The translations under genes were made by a program, and so were the position numbers. The notes beneath the pieces are model-generated. The model did not search any database, was not told the DNA's origin, and worked only from the letters and a program-made list of their open reading frames with translations. From Petrosia ficiformis (Eukaryota; Porifera; Demospongiae; Haplosclerida; Petrosiidae), in the NCBI GenBank assembly GCA_947044365.1, contig OX345651.1, positions 4,608,426 through 4,672,425 of the forward strand: a DNA stretch of 64,000 bases. Direction: 5' to 3'. Of this stretch, positions 26,501-41,500 are shown one piece after another (position 1 is the first letter of the stretch; every line of letters begins with the position of its first letter).

Positions 26501-29500
26501 AGATACCACTTACTTGGCATTTAGTACCTCAGGTATAGAGGACATGTTTCGTAATCCTATTGTGGAAATGGATGATGTGAGAGCAACTGACTTTTATTTA
26601 GATATCACTCCTCCAGAATTAAGTGACTTTTCACTCGATATTGATGAATTCCTTCTCACTCTTACATTTAGTGAAACTGTAAATGGTTCTAGTCTTAATA
26701 TTTCAGGAATTACATTGTTTCCTGATGATACTGGGTTGAACAAAGATAATTCTCACACTTTCATCAGTCAAGAAACTACCACAGACACAGTTTATAACCA
26801 CATTGTGTACATTGACATCTCAAGAGACGATATGAATGATATAAAACTGATACCTGACTTAGCAACGCATCTTTTGAATACATATATATCCATTCAATTG
26901 ACTACAATTAATGATATGTCAGGTCTTAGTGTTGATCCAGTTGCACCACACAGTGCTAAGCTAGTAATGGAGTATAATGAAGACACAGTTGGACCTATTT
27001 TGTATAACTTCACTCTCAATTTGACTTCTGAGATCATAACTCTCACCTTTGATGAGACAGTGAATGCAAGCAGTATTATTGTAACACAACTTGTTCTGTT
27101 TCCAACAGATAATGCTACTCTTGATGGTCGAGTCCTACAAGGAGAAGTTATGTCAGATAATTACGAAATCATTGATATTAAAATTGATCGAGATATCTTA
27201 CATATGATCAAACTGCAAACCAATCTCGCTACTAACTCAACAAATGCATACCTCCAGATAAGACCTGGTTCAGTTCAAGATATGTCTCTTGATAATAATG
27301 AAATACTCCCAACTTATGAAATTGTTGATATTTTCTTTCCTGATCTGACGTCTCCTGAATTAGAAAGCTTTTCTCTAGACTTAACAAACGAGACTTTGAT
27401 TCTAGAATTTAACGAACCTGTACTTAGCAAAAGCCTTATTATTCAAGCTCTCACACTACAAGCATCTCCTAGTATTGTTAATAGTACATACTACACCCTC
27501 ACTGGAGGAATATCTAATAGTAGTAATGGCCTACAACTGAAGGTTTACCTAGACAAGGAAGATGTTGATCTACTAAAACAAGATGAAGAATTAGCAATTG
27601 GAGATAGTTCCACCTTTATATCTTTCACTATGTATTTAGTTGAGGATATGAATGACAACCCAGTGGTTCCAATATCTTCCACTGATGCTAAGGAGGTTGA
27701 TATTTATACTATCGATACCATACGACCTAAACTTGAATCATTTGATCTTGATATGAATGTTGGTACATTGACACTTCATTTCTCTGAGACAATGAACGTT
27801 AGTTCCTTGAATATTCGTCAGCTGGTTTTACAAATGATTCCCTCGGTTAGTAATCCACTTCATACCTACACACTAACTGATGGGTACCTTCTCTCCACTA
27901 TTGATTTCACTTCTGTGTATGTCAAAATTACAGACTTTGACCTAAATGAGATCAAAAGAAGAGGCATTGCACTTAATGAAGAACAGACTTGGTTAACTTT
28001 CCCAAACTCTACCATTGAAGACATGGTTGGAGAGAATGTCATTGGCCGTTATAATGGCATAAATGAAGAGCAAGTGGATCCAAGTGGATATACAGAAGAC
28101 AATACATCAATTGAACTAATCAGTTTTCGATTGGATTTAACTGAAGAGACTATTCTACTCATATTCTCAGAAGCTGTTAATACTCTTGTTGATTTAGATG
28201 TCACTCAAATTACACTACAATCTTCTGTAAATGAATCTGAGTACAATACTGAATCATACAGTCTGACTTCTTCAAGTACAGTATACAGGATTGCTGACGA
28301 TATCAATATAGAACTTTTTGTTGAGGATTTCGATGGCAGTGGCAGTGCCAGTGTTAATGCAACCATGGAATTGTTGGAAAATATAACAGTTTCAAATTTC
28401 ATAGGTTCTTTTGGTCGTGTATTGCAAGTGAAGTTATCAACAGAAGATCTTAATGAGATTAAACTACTAGAAAAGCTTGCCACTGAATACTGGAATGCTT
28501 ATGTCAGTTTAACTACAGACACAGTCCCTGATATGTTTGGCAATCCTACAGTCCCAATTAATCCCCAAGGAGCAAAGCGAGCTAACACGTTTGTTGAAGA
28601 TATGAAGAAACCTGCTTTGGAATCATTTGATGTGAATCTTTCCACTGATCAAATAACACTTAGTTTCTCAGAGTCAATGAGAGTATCAACTTTTAACATC
28701 AGTGCAATTGCGCTACATGGCTTTGATCCAGATGATGTTTACTTTTTAACAGACAGCTATTCTATCAGCAATAATGGACCTACAATTCTTGTTCAACTTA
28801 GTCAATATGACTCGAATCAAATCAGAAATATCTCTAATATAGCTATAAGCAGTAGTACAACATACATCAGCATTGCTGAAGGTGAAATCAAAGATATGAA
28901 CAACAACAATATCCCACAAACCGGGCCTATTCTGGTATCAGACTACACAGCTGATAGAGTCAACCCAATACTTGAACATTATAGTATTGATCTCAACGAA
29001 GGAACAATACTATTCATGTTCTCAGAAACTATAGATGTATCGTCATTTAATTCATCTGGAATTACCCTACAGAACACGTATTCTGGCAATGAAACAACTC
29101 ATACACTTAGTGAAGGCAGTATACAATCTTATAATCATACTAGTGTGTTGTATACACTAACTGAAGCAGATCTTAACATGGTCAAATACCTTTGGGACTT
29201 GGCAACTGAAGCCTCGGATACATACTTGTCATTAGATGACAATACTGTCACAGATACAGCAGGAAATGCAATTGAGGAAACAATGGGCCAAATCACACAA
29301 GAGTATATTCCTGATACAACATCACCAGAAATCACTTATTTTGCTTTTGATGTGAATCTTGGTTTGATTGATCTTATATTCACAGAAACAGTGAATATCC
29401 AATCATTCATTTCCGATTATATAACTCTTTATGCAAGTGACACAGATCCTGAAGCAGATGAATTCTTTACTCTTACTGGAGGTGATATTATCACAGATAA

Positions 29501-32500
29501 CTCAACAAATATCACTATTCAAATAACCATTGATGATCTTGATGCTATAAAGTCTTTAACCAAATTAGGTATCTCTAAATCTACTACTTTTCTCGCTCAT
29601 GAATACGGTATGATAGATGATATGGCAGGCAATCCAATACTACCTGTACTACCACCTGCTCTAATACCTGTGGATAACTTCACTGGAGATGAAAGCAAAC
29701 CGGTTTTAGTAGACTTTCAGTTTGATATGAATGAGGGTTTTATTACACTACAATTTAGTGAGACAGTCAGAGGATCTTCTGTCAACTTCACTGAATTTAC
29801 ACTACAAAATGGAATATCGAACCTCACACTGTCAGGAGGCACATCAACTCAAGCAGATTCCGTTTGGGTCACAATATACTTGTCTTTCGAAGACCTCAAT
29901 GATTTAAAGAGTTCTCCAATTTGTACCTTTGACATGAATGGAGAAGATTGTATGATAACATTCTCTGACAGAGGAATAACTGATACTTCATTGAACTATG
30001 CAATGGCTCAGATTCTGCCATTCCCAGCAACTAATTATATACCTGATATCACTCCACCTGAACTAGTTTCATTTGTTGAATTCAACTACCCAAATGAAAC
30101 TTTCACATTAGAATTCTCGGAAGTTGTTGATCTAACTACACTTGATGCGTCACAGATCATATTTCAAACTTTCTATACACAATTCAATGATAATAGTGAA
30201 TACACTCTCACTGGGGGTGTTATCATGCAATCTCGATACTCTCACATAGTGACAATTGAAATCCTTGAGCCTGATATTAATGCAATAAAAACCCACCCAA
30301 CTCTTTGTTTTAGACGTAATACTTGCTGGCTGAGTTTATCAGAAGTGACAGTGAGAGATGCTGCCACTAATTTGATAATAGAGGTACCTGTGACAAACGC
30401 AAAATATGCAAAAGAATTTATCATTGATGAACAGTCACCAGTATTAGAATATTTCGTTGTATCACTAGAAGATAACACTATTACGATGTATTTCAATGAG
30501 CCAGTAGACACAGAATTCTTTGATGCTACTGCTATACTGCTACAAAGTCAAACGGACATTTTAAATGCAGAATCCTTACAACTTGAAAGCAGTACAACTG
30601 AAAGTGAGAATGGTCTGGAAGTGATTATAGACCTTTCAACAGAGGATATCAACAGAATCAAGTCCAGTTCTTTTTTTAAGACAAGTAACGATAGTTATTT
30701 GTCATTTTCCTCTGCACTTATTGTTGACACGTCACATAACATGAATCCTGTGATATCTATACCTGATTCAAATGCTACATTAGCTACATTTTATGAAGCT
30801 GACAAAACTGGTCCAGATCTTATTGATGCTGAAATAAACTTCAATACTGATAATCTTATTCTCACGTTTGATGAACCAGTTTTGGTATCATCTATTAACT
30901 ATACTCGAATTGTTATACAATCTGGAAACCATTCATCAATGCCGATAGAATTTAAAGAGACACTCTCTTATGGAGTACTCACTTATGATTCAGTTGATGG
31001 TGTTACTGTAGTGGAATTTCAGTTGCCTCCTAATAATTTGGAAACACTTAAAATCAATAAGGCATTTGCTACCAATGAAGATGATACATACATCAGGCTA
31101 TTAGAAGGAGCTATTACAGATACAGCTTTGGAACCAAATGAAAATATTGATGATATTGTGCAAATTAGCTCATTCATAGCAGATGTAACACTGGCTAAAC
31201 TTGACAATTTCACATTCGACTTAGATGAAGGGCTCATTCACATTACTTTCAATGATGTTGTGAATGCGTCAACATTTGACCCTACGGGAATCTTCATACA
31301 GAGTGCCAAATATCAACTAGATGAAGTATTCTACACCCTTACTAGTGGCTCATACACTAAATCTCCACATGGTTATGATATTACAGTGACTCTATCTGAT
31401 TACAACCTCAATGAACTAAAGAGTTATTCAAATCTTGCCACAGAAATATCAAACACCTGGATGACGATGAAATCAAAAACTATTGATGATATATTTGGTA
31501 ATGATATTAGAGCCACAACAGAGTCCAGTACTGTGATAGCATCGGCTTTTATTAACGATACCACAGAGCCTATAGTCACAGAATTTACACTGGACTTAAA
31601 CTCTAACACTCTACTGTTGACTTATTCTGAAACGATTGTTGCCAGTACTTTTGTAGTGGAGTATGTACAACTACAAAGTGATGATAATGGAACTAGTGTT
31701 TTGATGCTTCCTGGTGACACACAAGTTAACAAAATATCTCGAACTGTAATAGAATTAACAATCTCTCAAGAAACTATTGATAATGTTACAGCAGATGTGA
31801 ACTTTGCCACGTACGAAAATAACACTTTAATTAGCATTCAGCCATGGGCTATTGAAGACACAAGTGGTAACCTTGCCAATGAAACCGAGAACCTTGTTGC
31901 TGCTAATTACATTCCAGACAATGTTCGACCCAAACTGGTTAATTCAACTTTGGATTTGAATGTGGAAGTCTTGTACTTAACTTTTTCAGAAACAGTAAAT
32001 GGAAGCTCTCTGGATCCAACCCAGATCTCAATTCAGCACACTACTGATATTATCAGACAAATAACACTACGAGGAGGTGATATTAGTTATGTTTACTCTA
32101 CAGTTGTATCCATTGATCTTCTTCCAACTGACACTAACACAATAAAACAGTTTCCTTCTCTAGCAACAACATATGATGATCTGTCTGTCTTCATTACGAA
32201 CATCACTATTAATGATATGAATGATAATCCCAATATGCCCTTACAAGATGCACTACCACTCGGATTATTTATTGGAGAGAAGATCGAACCTAAGCTGCTC
32301 AACTTTACCCTCAATCTCACTTCTGAAACATTATCATTGACTTTCTCTGAGACAATTGATGTTTCTACATTAACAATGAAATACATTGAACTACTAAACA
32401 ATTCCAATTCCAGTCTTGCATATCAGTTAACTGGTGGTGTTTCTTTCTCTGAAGATGATATTGAATTGGAAGTTGAGCTTAATAAAGTAGACTTGGAAGG

Positions 32501-35500
32501 AATCAAACAACTTGATAATCTCTGTACTACTATAGAGAATACATACCTAGCTGTGGAATCATTTGCAATTCAAGATGTATTTGGTAATTACCTACTGAAT
32601 ATTTCAAAAGATGAAGCTCTCAAAGCATCTAATTTTTATGGTGATTTTATTTCACCACGGCTTACATCATTTGAATTAGATTTAAACAGAGGAGAATTGA
32701 AAATTTACTTCTCTGAAACGGTCAGATTGGAAACATTCAATCCCGAAAACATAACGTTGAGAAGTTCAAGTTACTCAAATGCTCGAGAGTATAAACTTAC
32801 TGGTGGTGAATTTACAACTGCTCCTTATACTTCTGTACTTATTGAGCTTACCAAAACTGATGTTGATAATATAAAGAATCTTTACCAACTAGCTATCTCA
32901 AATGAAAGTACATACATCAGCTTCTCTTCTGATTTAGTTGAAGACATGAATGGCCAGTCAATAATTCCAGTATCAGCCAAGAGAACATCGCTATTTACAG
33001 AGGATAGTGTACCTCCAATGCTTGAAACTTTTGACTTGGACATGAACGAAGGACTAATCACATTTTACTTCAATGAAACAATTCACAAATATTCATTCAG
33101 TCCTTCCGATATCACTCTTTTATCAAGTCCAGATAGTTTATACAAGCTAACTTTGTCTGATGGTACTGCTACGTATGATGTAACTAATGTTAGTGTATCC
33201 CTTGTGAAATCCGACCTTGATGAACTAAAAAGATTAACAGATCTAGCTAATTCAGCTAATACAACATTCATTAGTATCACAAATGTATCATTTACTGATG
33301 CAAATGGAAATCCAGTGATTTCTATTAATGAAAGTAGCCCTTTACCAGTTAATATCTACACACCAGATCAGACACCCCCTATATTGGTGTCCTATATTCT
33401 AGATATGGATACTAATACTCTAACTCTGACATTTTCTGAGACTGTTAACATTAGTGGATCACTAGATCTGACACAGATCACTTTCAATAGTACTTTAATT
33501 ACAGATAGTACTACAGAATCCTACACACTTAAAGAAGGAGAATTCTTTAAAGAAGATAGCACCACAGTGTCTATTAATATCTCCCGAGATGATGCAAATG
33601 AAATAAAGACTCTTCTCAATCTTGCAACCATGCCTTCAAACACTCACTTGAGTTTTACTGAACTATTAGTAAGTGATATGGTAGATCTCCCTGTAGATCC
33701 AGTTGAGTTATTTGTAGCACAGGAAGAAAATTACATTGCTGATGTAACAGGCCCAGTTTTAGAAATGTTTGATTTTGATGCTAATATTGGAAAGTTAACT
33801 CTATACTTTGATGAGACTGTTAATGGCCCCGAACTCCTTATTTACAAGCTGACACTAGCAGACTCTCTAAGTGAATTGAGTGACATACAATATCAATTCC
33901 AAGGTGAGGTACTAACAGAAACTATCTCTCCTATTGTTGAGCTTCAGTTAGATTCAAGTGACATTCTAGCAATCAAAACACAACCACCTCTAGCCACCTC
34001 TAACAGCACGACCTTTCTTTTCCTTGACGAACGTGCTGTAACTGATACAGCTGCAGAACCAAATGATGCAGTTGAGAAATTCTTACAAGTAAATTTACTC
34101 ACAACTGATGACACCGGTCCAGTCCTTGAATCTGTAGCTGTTGACTTAACTGCTGAAGAGATTACACTCAATTTCAATGAACCAGTAGATGCTCAATCTC
34201 TAGACATGAGATATTTCACTGCTATTAGTGGTCAAAATTCATCATCTAAATACACCTTTACCGGAGGCATCACATACTCTGAAGATGGTTTTTCTCTCAC
34301 TATTATTCCCACAACGGCTGATCTCAATGAAGTAAAGAAACTCGAAAGCTTATGGACTAATATTAATACAACGTATATCAGTGTCACACCTGCATTTGTT
34401 TCAGACACAGCTGGTAATGGAGTCATGGAGATTAATACCATAAACCCACTTCAAGCTTCTTTACTAATGAATGACGATGAGAGACCTACTTTAGATTCAT
34501 ATGATCTAGATGTTGACAAAGGAGTTCTTACACTTCATTTCTCTGAAACAGTCAATGTCAGCTCATTCGACATTGAATCCATCACCTTACAAAACTATTA
34601 CAGCACATTTGTGTTCAGACAATCCGAACAGTATAGCCTCACAAAAGGAGTTTTCCTATCAAATGGAGATGTTCCAGATGTCATTATCCAGCTCAATCGA
34701 AATGATCGTAATACTCTCAAGAAACTAGAAATAGCTAATACGAAACCTAGAACTTATCTTATCCTTTCAGAGAACACAGTACTGGATCAAATTGGGAATC
34801 GAAATATACCAAGATTTGACCACTTAACGTCTTTGCTGGTTTCCAATTACACACCAGATAGCACTAATCCTCAGCTTCAGTCTTTTAATCTCAATCTCAC
34901 TTCAGATATATTGACATTATTTTTTGATGAAACAGTAAGAATTAGTACTTTTAATGTCACTCAGATTACTCTTTTTGGATCAAATTTCTCCGATAGCTAC
35001 AATCTAATGGAGGATAGTGTATTGTCAGAAGGTGCAGAAGATGAGCCATATATTCTCATATACCTCAGTGAAGATGATAGAAATAACATCAAACGAGATA
35101 CTGCCCTAGCTATTGGAAATGACACTACATTCATATCACTAACAGAACAGACTATCTCTGATATGACAGGGCATGAAATTGAACCAGTTGAACCGGAAAT
35201 AGAATTTATGGTTGATGTGTTCACTGAAGATAGTGCTCGACCAGAATTGCTGAACTTTGATCTTGATTTAACTGCCGAGACACTTACTTTATACTTCTCT
35301 GAGACAGTAGATGTGTCAACCTTTGATGTTACCCAAATGACTTTCACTGAGCCTTTTAGCAATAGTAGCTATACTCTTCTATATGGTTTTATAAACCACG
35401 GGGACGATCCTATCGTTATTGTTAATCTTAACAGAACTGATCTGAATGAAATAAAAAGAATCATCACATTGGCTACAAATGAAGACAATACATATGTATC

Positions 35501-38500
35501 GGTAACAAATTCCACTGTCCAGGACATGAATGGAAATGATGTTTATGAGATTCCAATTGAGACACCACTTATGGTAAATCAATACAAGAGAGACAATGTC
35601 CCTCCTGTGGTCGAGGCATTTGATTTAAATATGAATGCGTTTACTCTTACCCTGTATTTCTCTGAAACTGTGAACACTTTAACGTTTGATCCGACGGCCC
35701 TGACACTTCAAGATGATGAAATAGCTAGTGATCATTATCAATTAACTGATGGATTTACTGAAACAGATAACAACTCTGTAGTAATTGTTAACTTAACTGT
35801 CTTTGACGTTGACTGGTTGAAGCACGATTTCAGTTTGGCCACAACAGAATATGACACTTACCTGACATTGAATACAACCCTCATTCAAGATATGTTTGGA
35901 AACTTTGTTGTGAATATATCTGATGGTAATGGAATCCAAGTATCGTTATACACACCTGATGATACATCCCCTTACCTGGTTTCATTCACATTGGATATGA
36001 ACATTGGATTAATGGTCTTCACATTCTCCGAGGTTATCAATGCAGGAACGTTTGATCCAAGGGAAATAAAACTTCAGAGTGGAGAAATGAACACAGATTT
36101 GTTTGAAATATATGAACTGACTGGTGGTAACATTACAATAGAAAACTCTACAGTCATCACATTGAATTTGACATTCCAGGACCAAACAGAACTAAAGAGA
36201 AGATATCTACTTGCTACTAGTGATAATAATACCTATTTAGTCCATAGTGAGGAGTTTGTTTACGACATGAATGACAATTCTGTCGTCCCAATTGTGAATG
36301 GTGAGGCACAAAATGTTATGAATTTCACAGAAGACATAACAAGACCTGAAATTGTCTCTTGGGATATCGATATGAATGAGGGATTGATGATAATGACATT
36401 TGATGAAACTGTGAATCGCACTTCACTTGTATTTCAAGAGCTTCTCCTCCAAGACTATATTTATCCAAACAATGAAACTCATTTACTTGAAGGAGGTGAT
36501 ACCGAAAGTAGTACAATGTTCACTATTGGAGATACAATAACTGGTGACAATACAGTCATTACAGTAAGATTCACAATAGATGATTTAAATGAAATTAAAA
36601 GAAAGAGTCTATGTACTGATGTCCTACGAGAAGAAGATTGTTATCTCTCTTTCACAAACTTCACAATTAATGATATGAATGACAATATTGTTGTTCCAAT
36701 ACTAGTTGATGATGCTATCCGTGTTGAAAATTATATTCCTGACGACACAAGTCCACTGTTAGTGGACTTTACCCTCTTTAATCTTACCAGTGAAGTTATA
36801 ACTCTTGAATTTGATGAAACTGTTAATGTAAGTTCTTTCGATACCACACAAATTAGTTTTGTAAATTTCCATCTTGATGGTCCAACACTAATACGGATTA
36901 ACCTAACTGGACCAATAGAACTATTAACAATGGAAGACAGTACATTTGTGAGCTTCAAACCTTTAGTTTATGATCTAAATCGAATCAAGCAACATGTCAG
37001 TCTGTGCAGTTCAGATATTCTACCTCATGATTGTTACATTCAAATTTCTGAAGACTTAGTTTTAGACATGGCCACGAATCCCGTAGTTCCAGTTGGGTTC
37101 TCTGCTGATCATAGTACTGACGTAGTACAGGATCTCATTGGACCAACACTTGTGAACTTCTCCATTAGTCTTGAGACTGGTGATGTTAGTCTTACATTTG
37201 ATGAGACTGTTAACCGAGATACCTTTGATCCAACAGGCATCACATTCTACAACAATGATAAAAATAATACTGAATCATACATACTTACTGGAGGTTCGGA
37301 AGTCTCCAATACAGAAAATTGGCTGTATATTGATTTCAAAATAGACCCAAAAGATGTCATTGTTCTGAAGTATATGGAATACCTTGCTACTGATATATCA
37401 GATACTTACATTTTAGTTGCAAGCAAGATGATAAAAGATATGAATGACAATCCAGCCCAGACTATAACCGATTCTGATCCTTTGCAAGCCTGGGATTATG
37501 AGTTTGATGAGACTCGTCCAAATCTTCAGTATTTCAGAATTGACCTGAACTTTATTACACAAAATAGCTACCTATATCTCACATTTGATGAGCCTGTTAG
37601 ACTAATAACCTCAGACGTAACACTAATTACATTCCACTGGATGTCTTTGGATATCTTTGTAGAAGATTTAACTCTAACTGGTGGGCTTTCTGAGTACGAT
37701 CCTATCACTGTGAACAAGTCCAGTCTTCGAGTTGATATGAATCTTGAAGATGTGAGAGAAATAAAACTTCGTCTGCAAAATATTAGTAATTTTGTACCTG
37801 AAAATACAATAAAAATGTTCCTTTCTGTTGAAGCTGGAATGATTTATGATATGAATGAAAATCCAGTTGTTGGTATCCCAGAAAATGAATCGTTAACAAT
37901 AGTCAATTTAAATGTTGATTCATATGGTCCAGTTTTGGTGTCGTATGATTTGGACATGGATGAAGGAACTATAACACTATTCTATGATGACGTTGTAGAC
38001 CAATCAACTCTTGAACCAACGGAACTAACAATACATGATCAAGTAGATCCTGAGATAAGCCACAAGTTTACTCTTACTGGTGGTATAACAAACACACCAG
38101 ATAGATATTACACAGTACTAGAACTCACCTTTGATGACTTCAATGACTTGAAAAGAGATGAAGGATTACTTACAGAGAAGAATATAACCTATATTACACA
38201 CACTAATGATTTTATTAGTGATGACCGTGGACTGAAGATAATTCCGAATGTTAATGAGGCAGTTCAAGTCGACGTGTTCACTCCAGACACCAATCATCCA
38301 TCTCTGTCTGACTACACACTGGATATGGATACTGGTATTCTATACTTGACCTTCAATGAAACAGTTAAATCTAATACTTTGAACAGAACACTTATTACAT
38401 TCCAAAGTATTGATAATGCTACACTTACTGAGAATACAACAATGTATGAGAATGAATTGCTGTTGTATTACTATACTCTCACTGGAGGAGAACACTCATA

Positions 38501-41500
38501 CTATTATGATGACATTGAGGTAAATGTCACTTTCTCCAAGTTTGACTGGGATGAGATCAAGAGAATATACGGACTTGCCATATCACAGGACACCACATTT
38601 ATCACATTCCCAGAAGAATTCATTGATGATATGAATTCAAATCCCATTGTTCCCATTCCAACCACTGAAGCAAAGATAGTTGAAGTCTTCATTCCAGACA
38701 CAACAGATCCCTATCTCATTTCATGGGACCTGGACATGGATGCTGGGACGATTATACTTTATTTTCCCGAAACAATGGATGCTTCATCATTTATAGTGAC
38801 TGAACTCAGAATACAGTCATACTCACTCTCTAATACTGGTTATAACTTGACTGGAGGAAACCATAGCCCTGCAGATGCATTGCAAATCCAGGTATGGATT
38901 ACTAAGGAGGACTTAGATGAAATAAAACGTATCGAGGAAATTGCTACTTATGTTAATGACACCTTCCTCTCGTTTGGGAGTGACTTGGTTCATGACATGA
39001 ACTTCAACTCAATTATACCAAGAACTGTAAACAATGCTCTGAGAGTTGAACGTTTTGTGGAAGACATTACACCTCCTTATATAGTATCGTACGATCTTGA
39101 TATGGACTCTGATCAACTCATCTTCACTTTCTTTGAAACTGTAGATGCAAGTACTATTAATTATACATCCTTCACTCTACAGAATGCTGTTAACATATCT
39201 GAGCCTGAGTCATACTATACATTAACAGGTGGAAACTTAACCATGCAAGATTCCACAATGCTGAATCTCACTTTCTCAAAAACCGATTCTGATGAGATTA
39301 GAAGGCTTTTCACACTTGCTATCTCAGATGATACTACATATCTGTCTATTACAGAAACTGGTATTGATGATATGAATGGCAACAATATCACTCCCATTAA
39401 TTCAACTGATGCTATGGAAGTTGCCAACTTTACTGAAGACACTACTTCACCTGAACTAATCTCTTTTGATTTAGACATGAACTCTGAGAGATTATTTCTA
39501 ACATTCTCTGAAACAGTAGATGTCGATACATTTGAATTACAGGAGATACAATTTATCAGTCTATCCAATGAAACAGGGAATACTTCAGTCCAGATACATC
39601 AACTTCAGAATGCCTATTACACACAAGAGAACTCCACAATGATTACCCTTAATATATCACATGAAGATATGAACCAGATCAAACGTTTACACAAACTGGC
39701 AACAAGTGATTCATCAACATTTATCTCAATTACAGAGTTACTTGTTATGGACATGAATGACAATAATGTAACTTCGATACCATCAGAAGATCCCTTACCT
39801 GTGTATATCTATACACCTGACATGACACCACCACAGCTTACCTCATTCGTCCTGAATATGACATCTGAAATCCTGACATTGTTTTTCTCTGAAACTGTCA
39901 ATACTAGTTCTCTTCAAGTAGACCAAATTACTCTACAACCAACTAAATATGACGGGGAACCCATTCATTCATTCTCTACAGATGTTACGTATAGTGAGAC
40001 TCCATTTAATGATATTGTAACCATTGAGATCGGACTGGAGGACATGAATAGGCTGAAACAACTGAGGAATCTCACAGAGAATATCAACAATACTTTTATT
40101 TCTATTACTAACCTCACAATATTGGATATGAATGACAATAATGTAGTAGAGATTCCTTCATCTGATGGATTACCAGCTCAAGAGTTTTATGCCGACACTA
40201 TTCCTCCAGAATTGGATAATTGGAGCCTCGATTTGGACACAGGCACAATACAGCTATATTTCACTGAAACTGTTGATATATTTTCACTGAATATTAGTAA
40301 GTTGTTGCTACAACCTAGACAAGACACACTTGAGGAAGAAGCTAATTTCACATTCACACTGAGAGATGGAAAACCTCCTTTACTTACCTCAACTCCATCC
40401 TCTGATTATCATATCATACAAATTGATATTGGCGAAGATGATCTTAATGAAATCAAGAGAATCAAAGAAGTTGCAAGAGAAATCAATACTACATACATTT
40501 CTTTTCCAAATAGCTTCATTGCTGATATGTTTGGTAATCCTATTGTAGCTTTATCAAATGGTGAAGCACAGAAAGCAAGCTTTTACACATCAGATCAAAC
40601 TAGTCCACTGTTACGTTCATTCTATTTCAATTTGAGTTCTGAAGTTCTAGTATTAACATTCGATGAGACTGTTGATATTAGCACAATATCTATCTCTAAC
40701 CTGACCTTCTTGTCTGGCATAGAAGAAGGTGATGGATCAGGGATAGCCACACTTTCAGGAAGTGGATCTGGAGACTCTTTGACTGATGACATTCAATATT
40801 ATGTCCTAACAGATTTTAAAACAATTACAGAAATCGATGGCCCGATTGTAACTATAAATCTCATTGATGATGATCTTCATGAGATCAAGCTTCTTCGAGA
40901 TTTAGCTTCAAGACCTAATAACACATTCCTTGAATTAGGAAAGGGAGCTTTCCTTGATAATGCACTGGATCCGAATATCAATACAGAAATAATACTCCCA
41001 GTCGCTGATGAAGATTATGGCTTTGATGTGATTCCTCCAAAGTTAATATCATTTACTGTGAATATAAACACATCAATTATAGTTCTTAATTTTGATGAAC
41101 CTGTTGATAGATCTACATTTAATCCTACTGGTCTCACTCTACAAGGAAGTGAGACGGCTTACTCTCTAAAGCAAACTATGACACTAACAGGCGGAAGTTC
41201 CAGTAGTACTGATGGACTACAAATAATCCTTCAACTGACTGAGAGTGACTTAAACAAGTTAAAGGGAAATACAAATATTTTCAGTAGCTTTGAAACTACA
41301 TTCCTTGTCGTTAATTCTTCATTTATTAAAGATATGGCTGGAAATCCAATACAAGCTATCATTGATGGCAATGCACTTCCAGTTTCAGAATACCAAAATG
41401 ACACCACAATGCCTGTACTTACTGGGTTCTCTCTGGACATGGATAATGGTATTCTCAACTTAACATTCTCTGAAACTGTCAATGTGCAGTCGCTGAACTT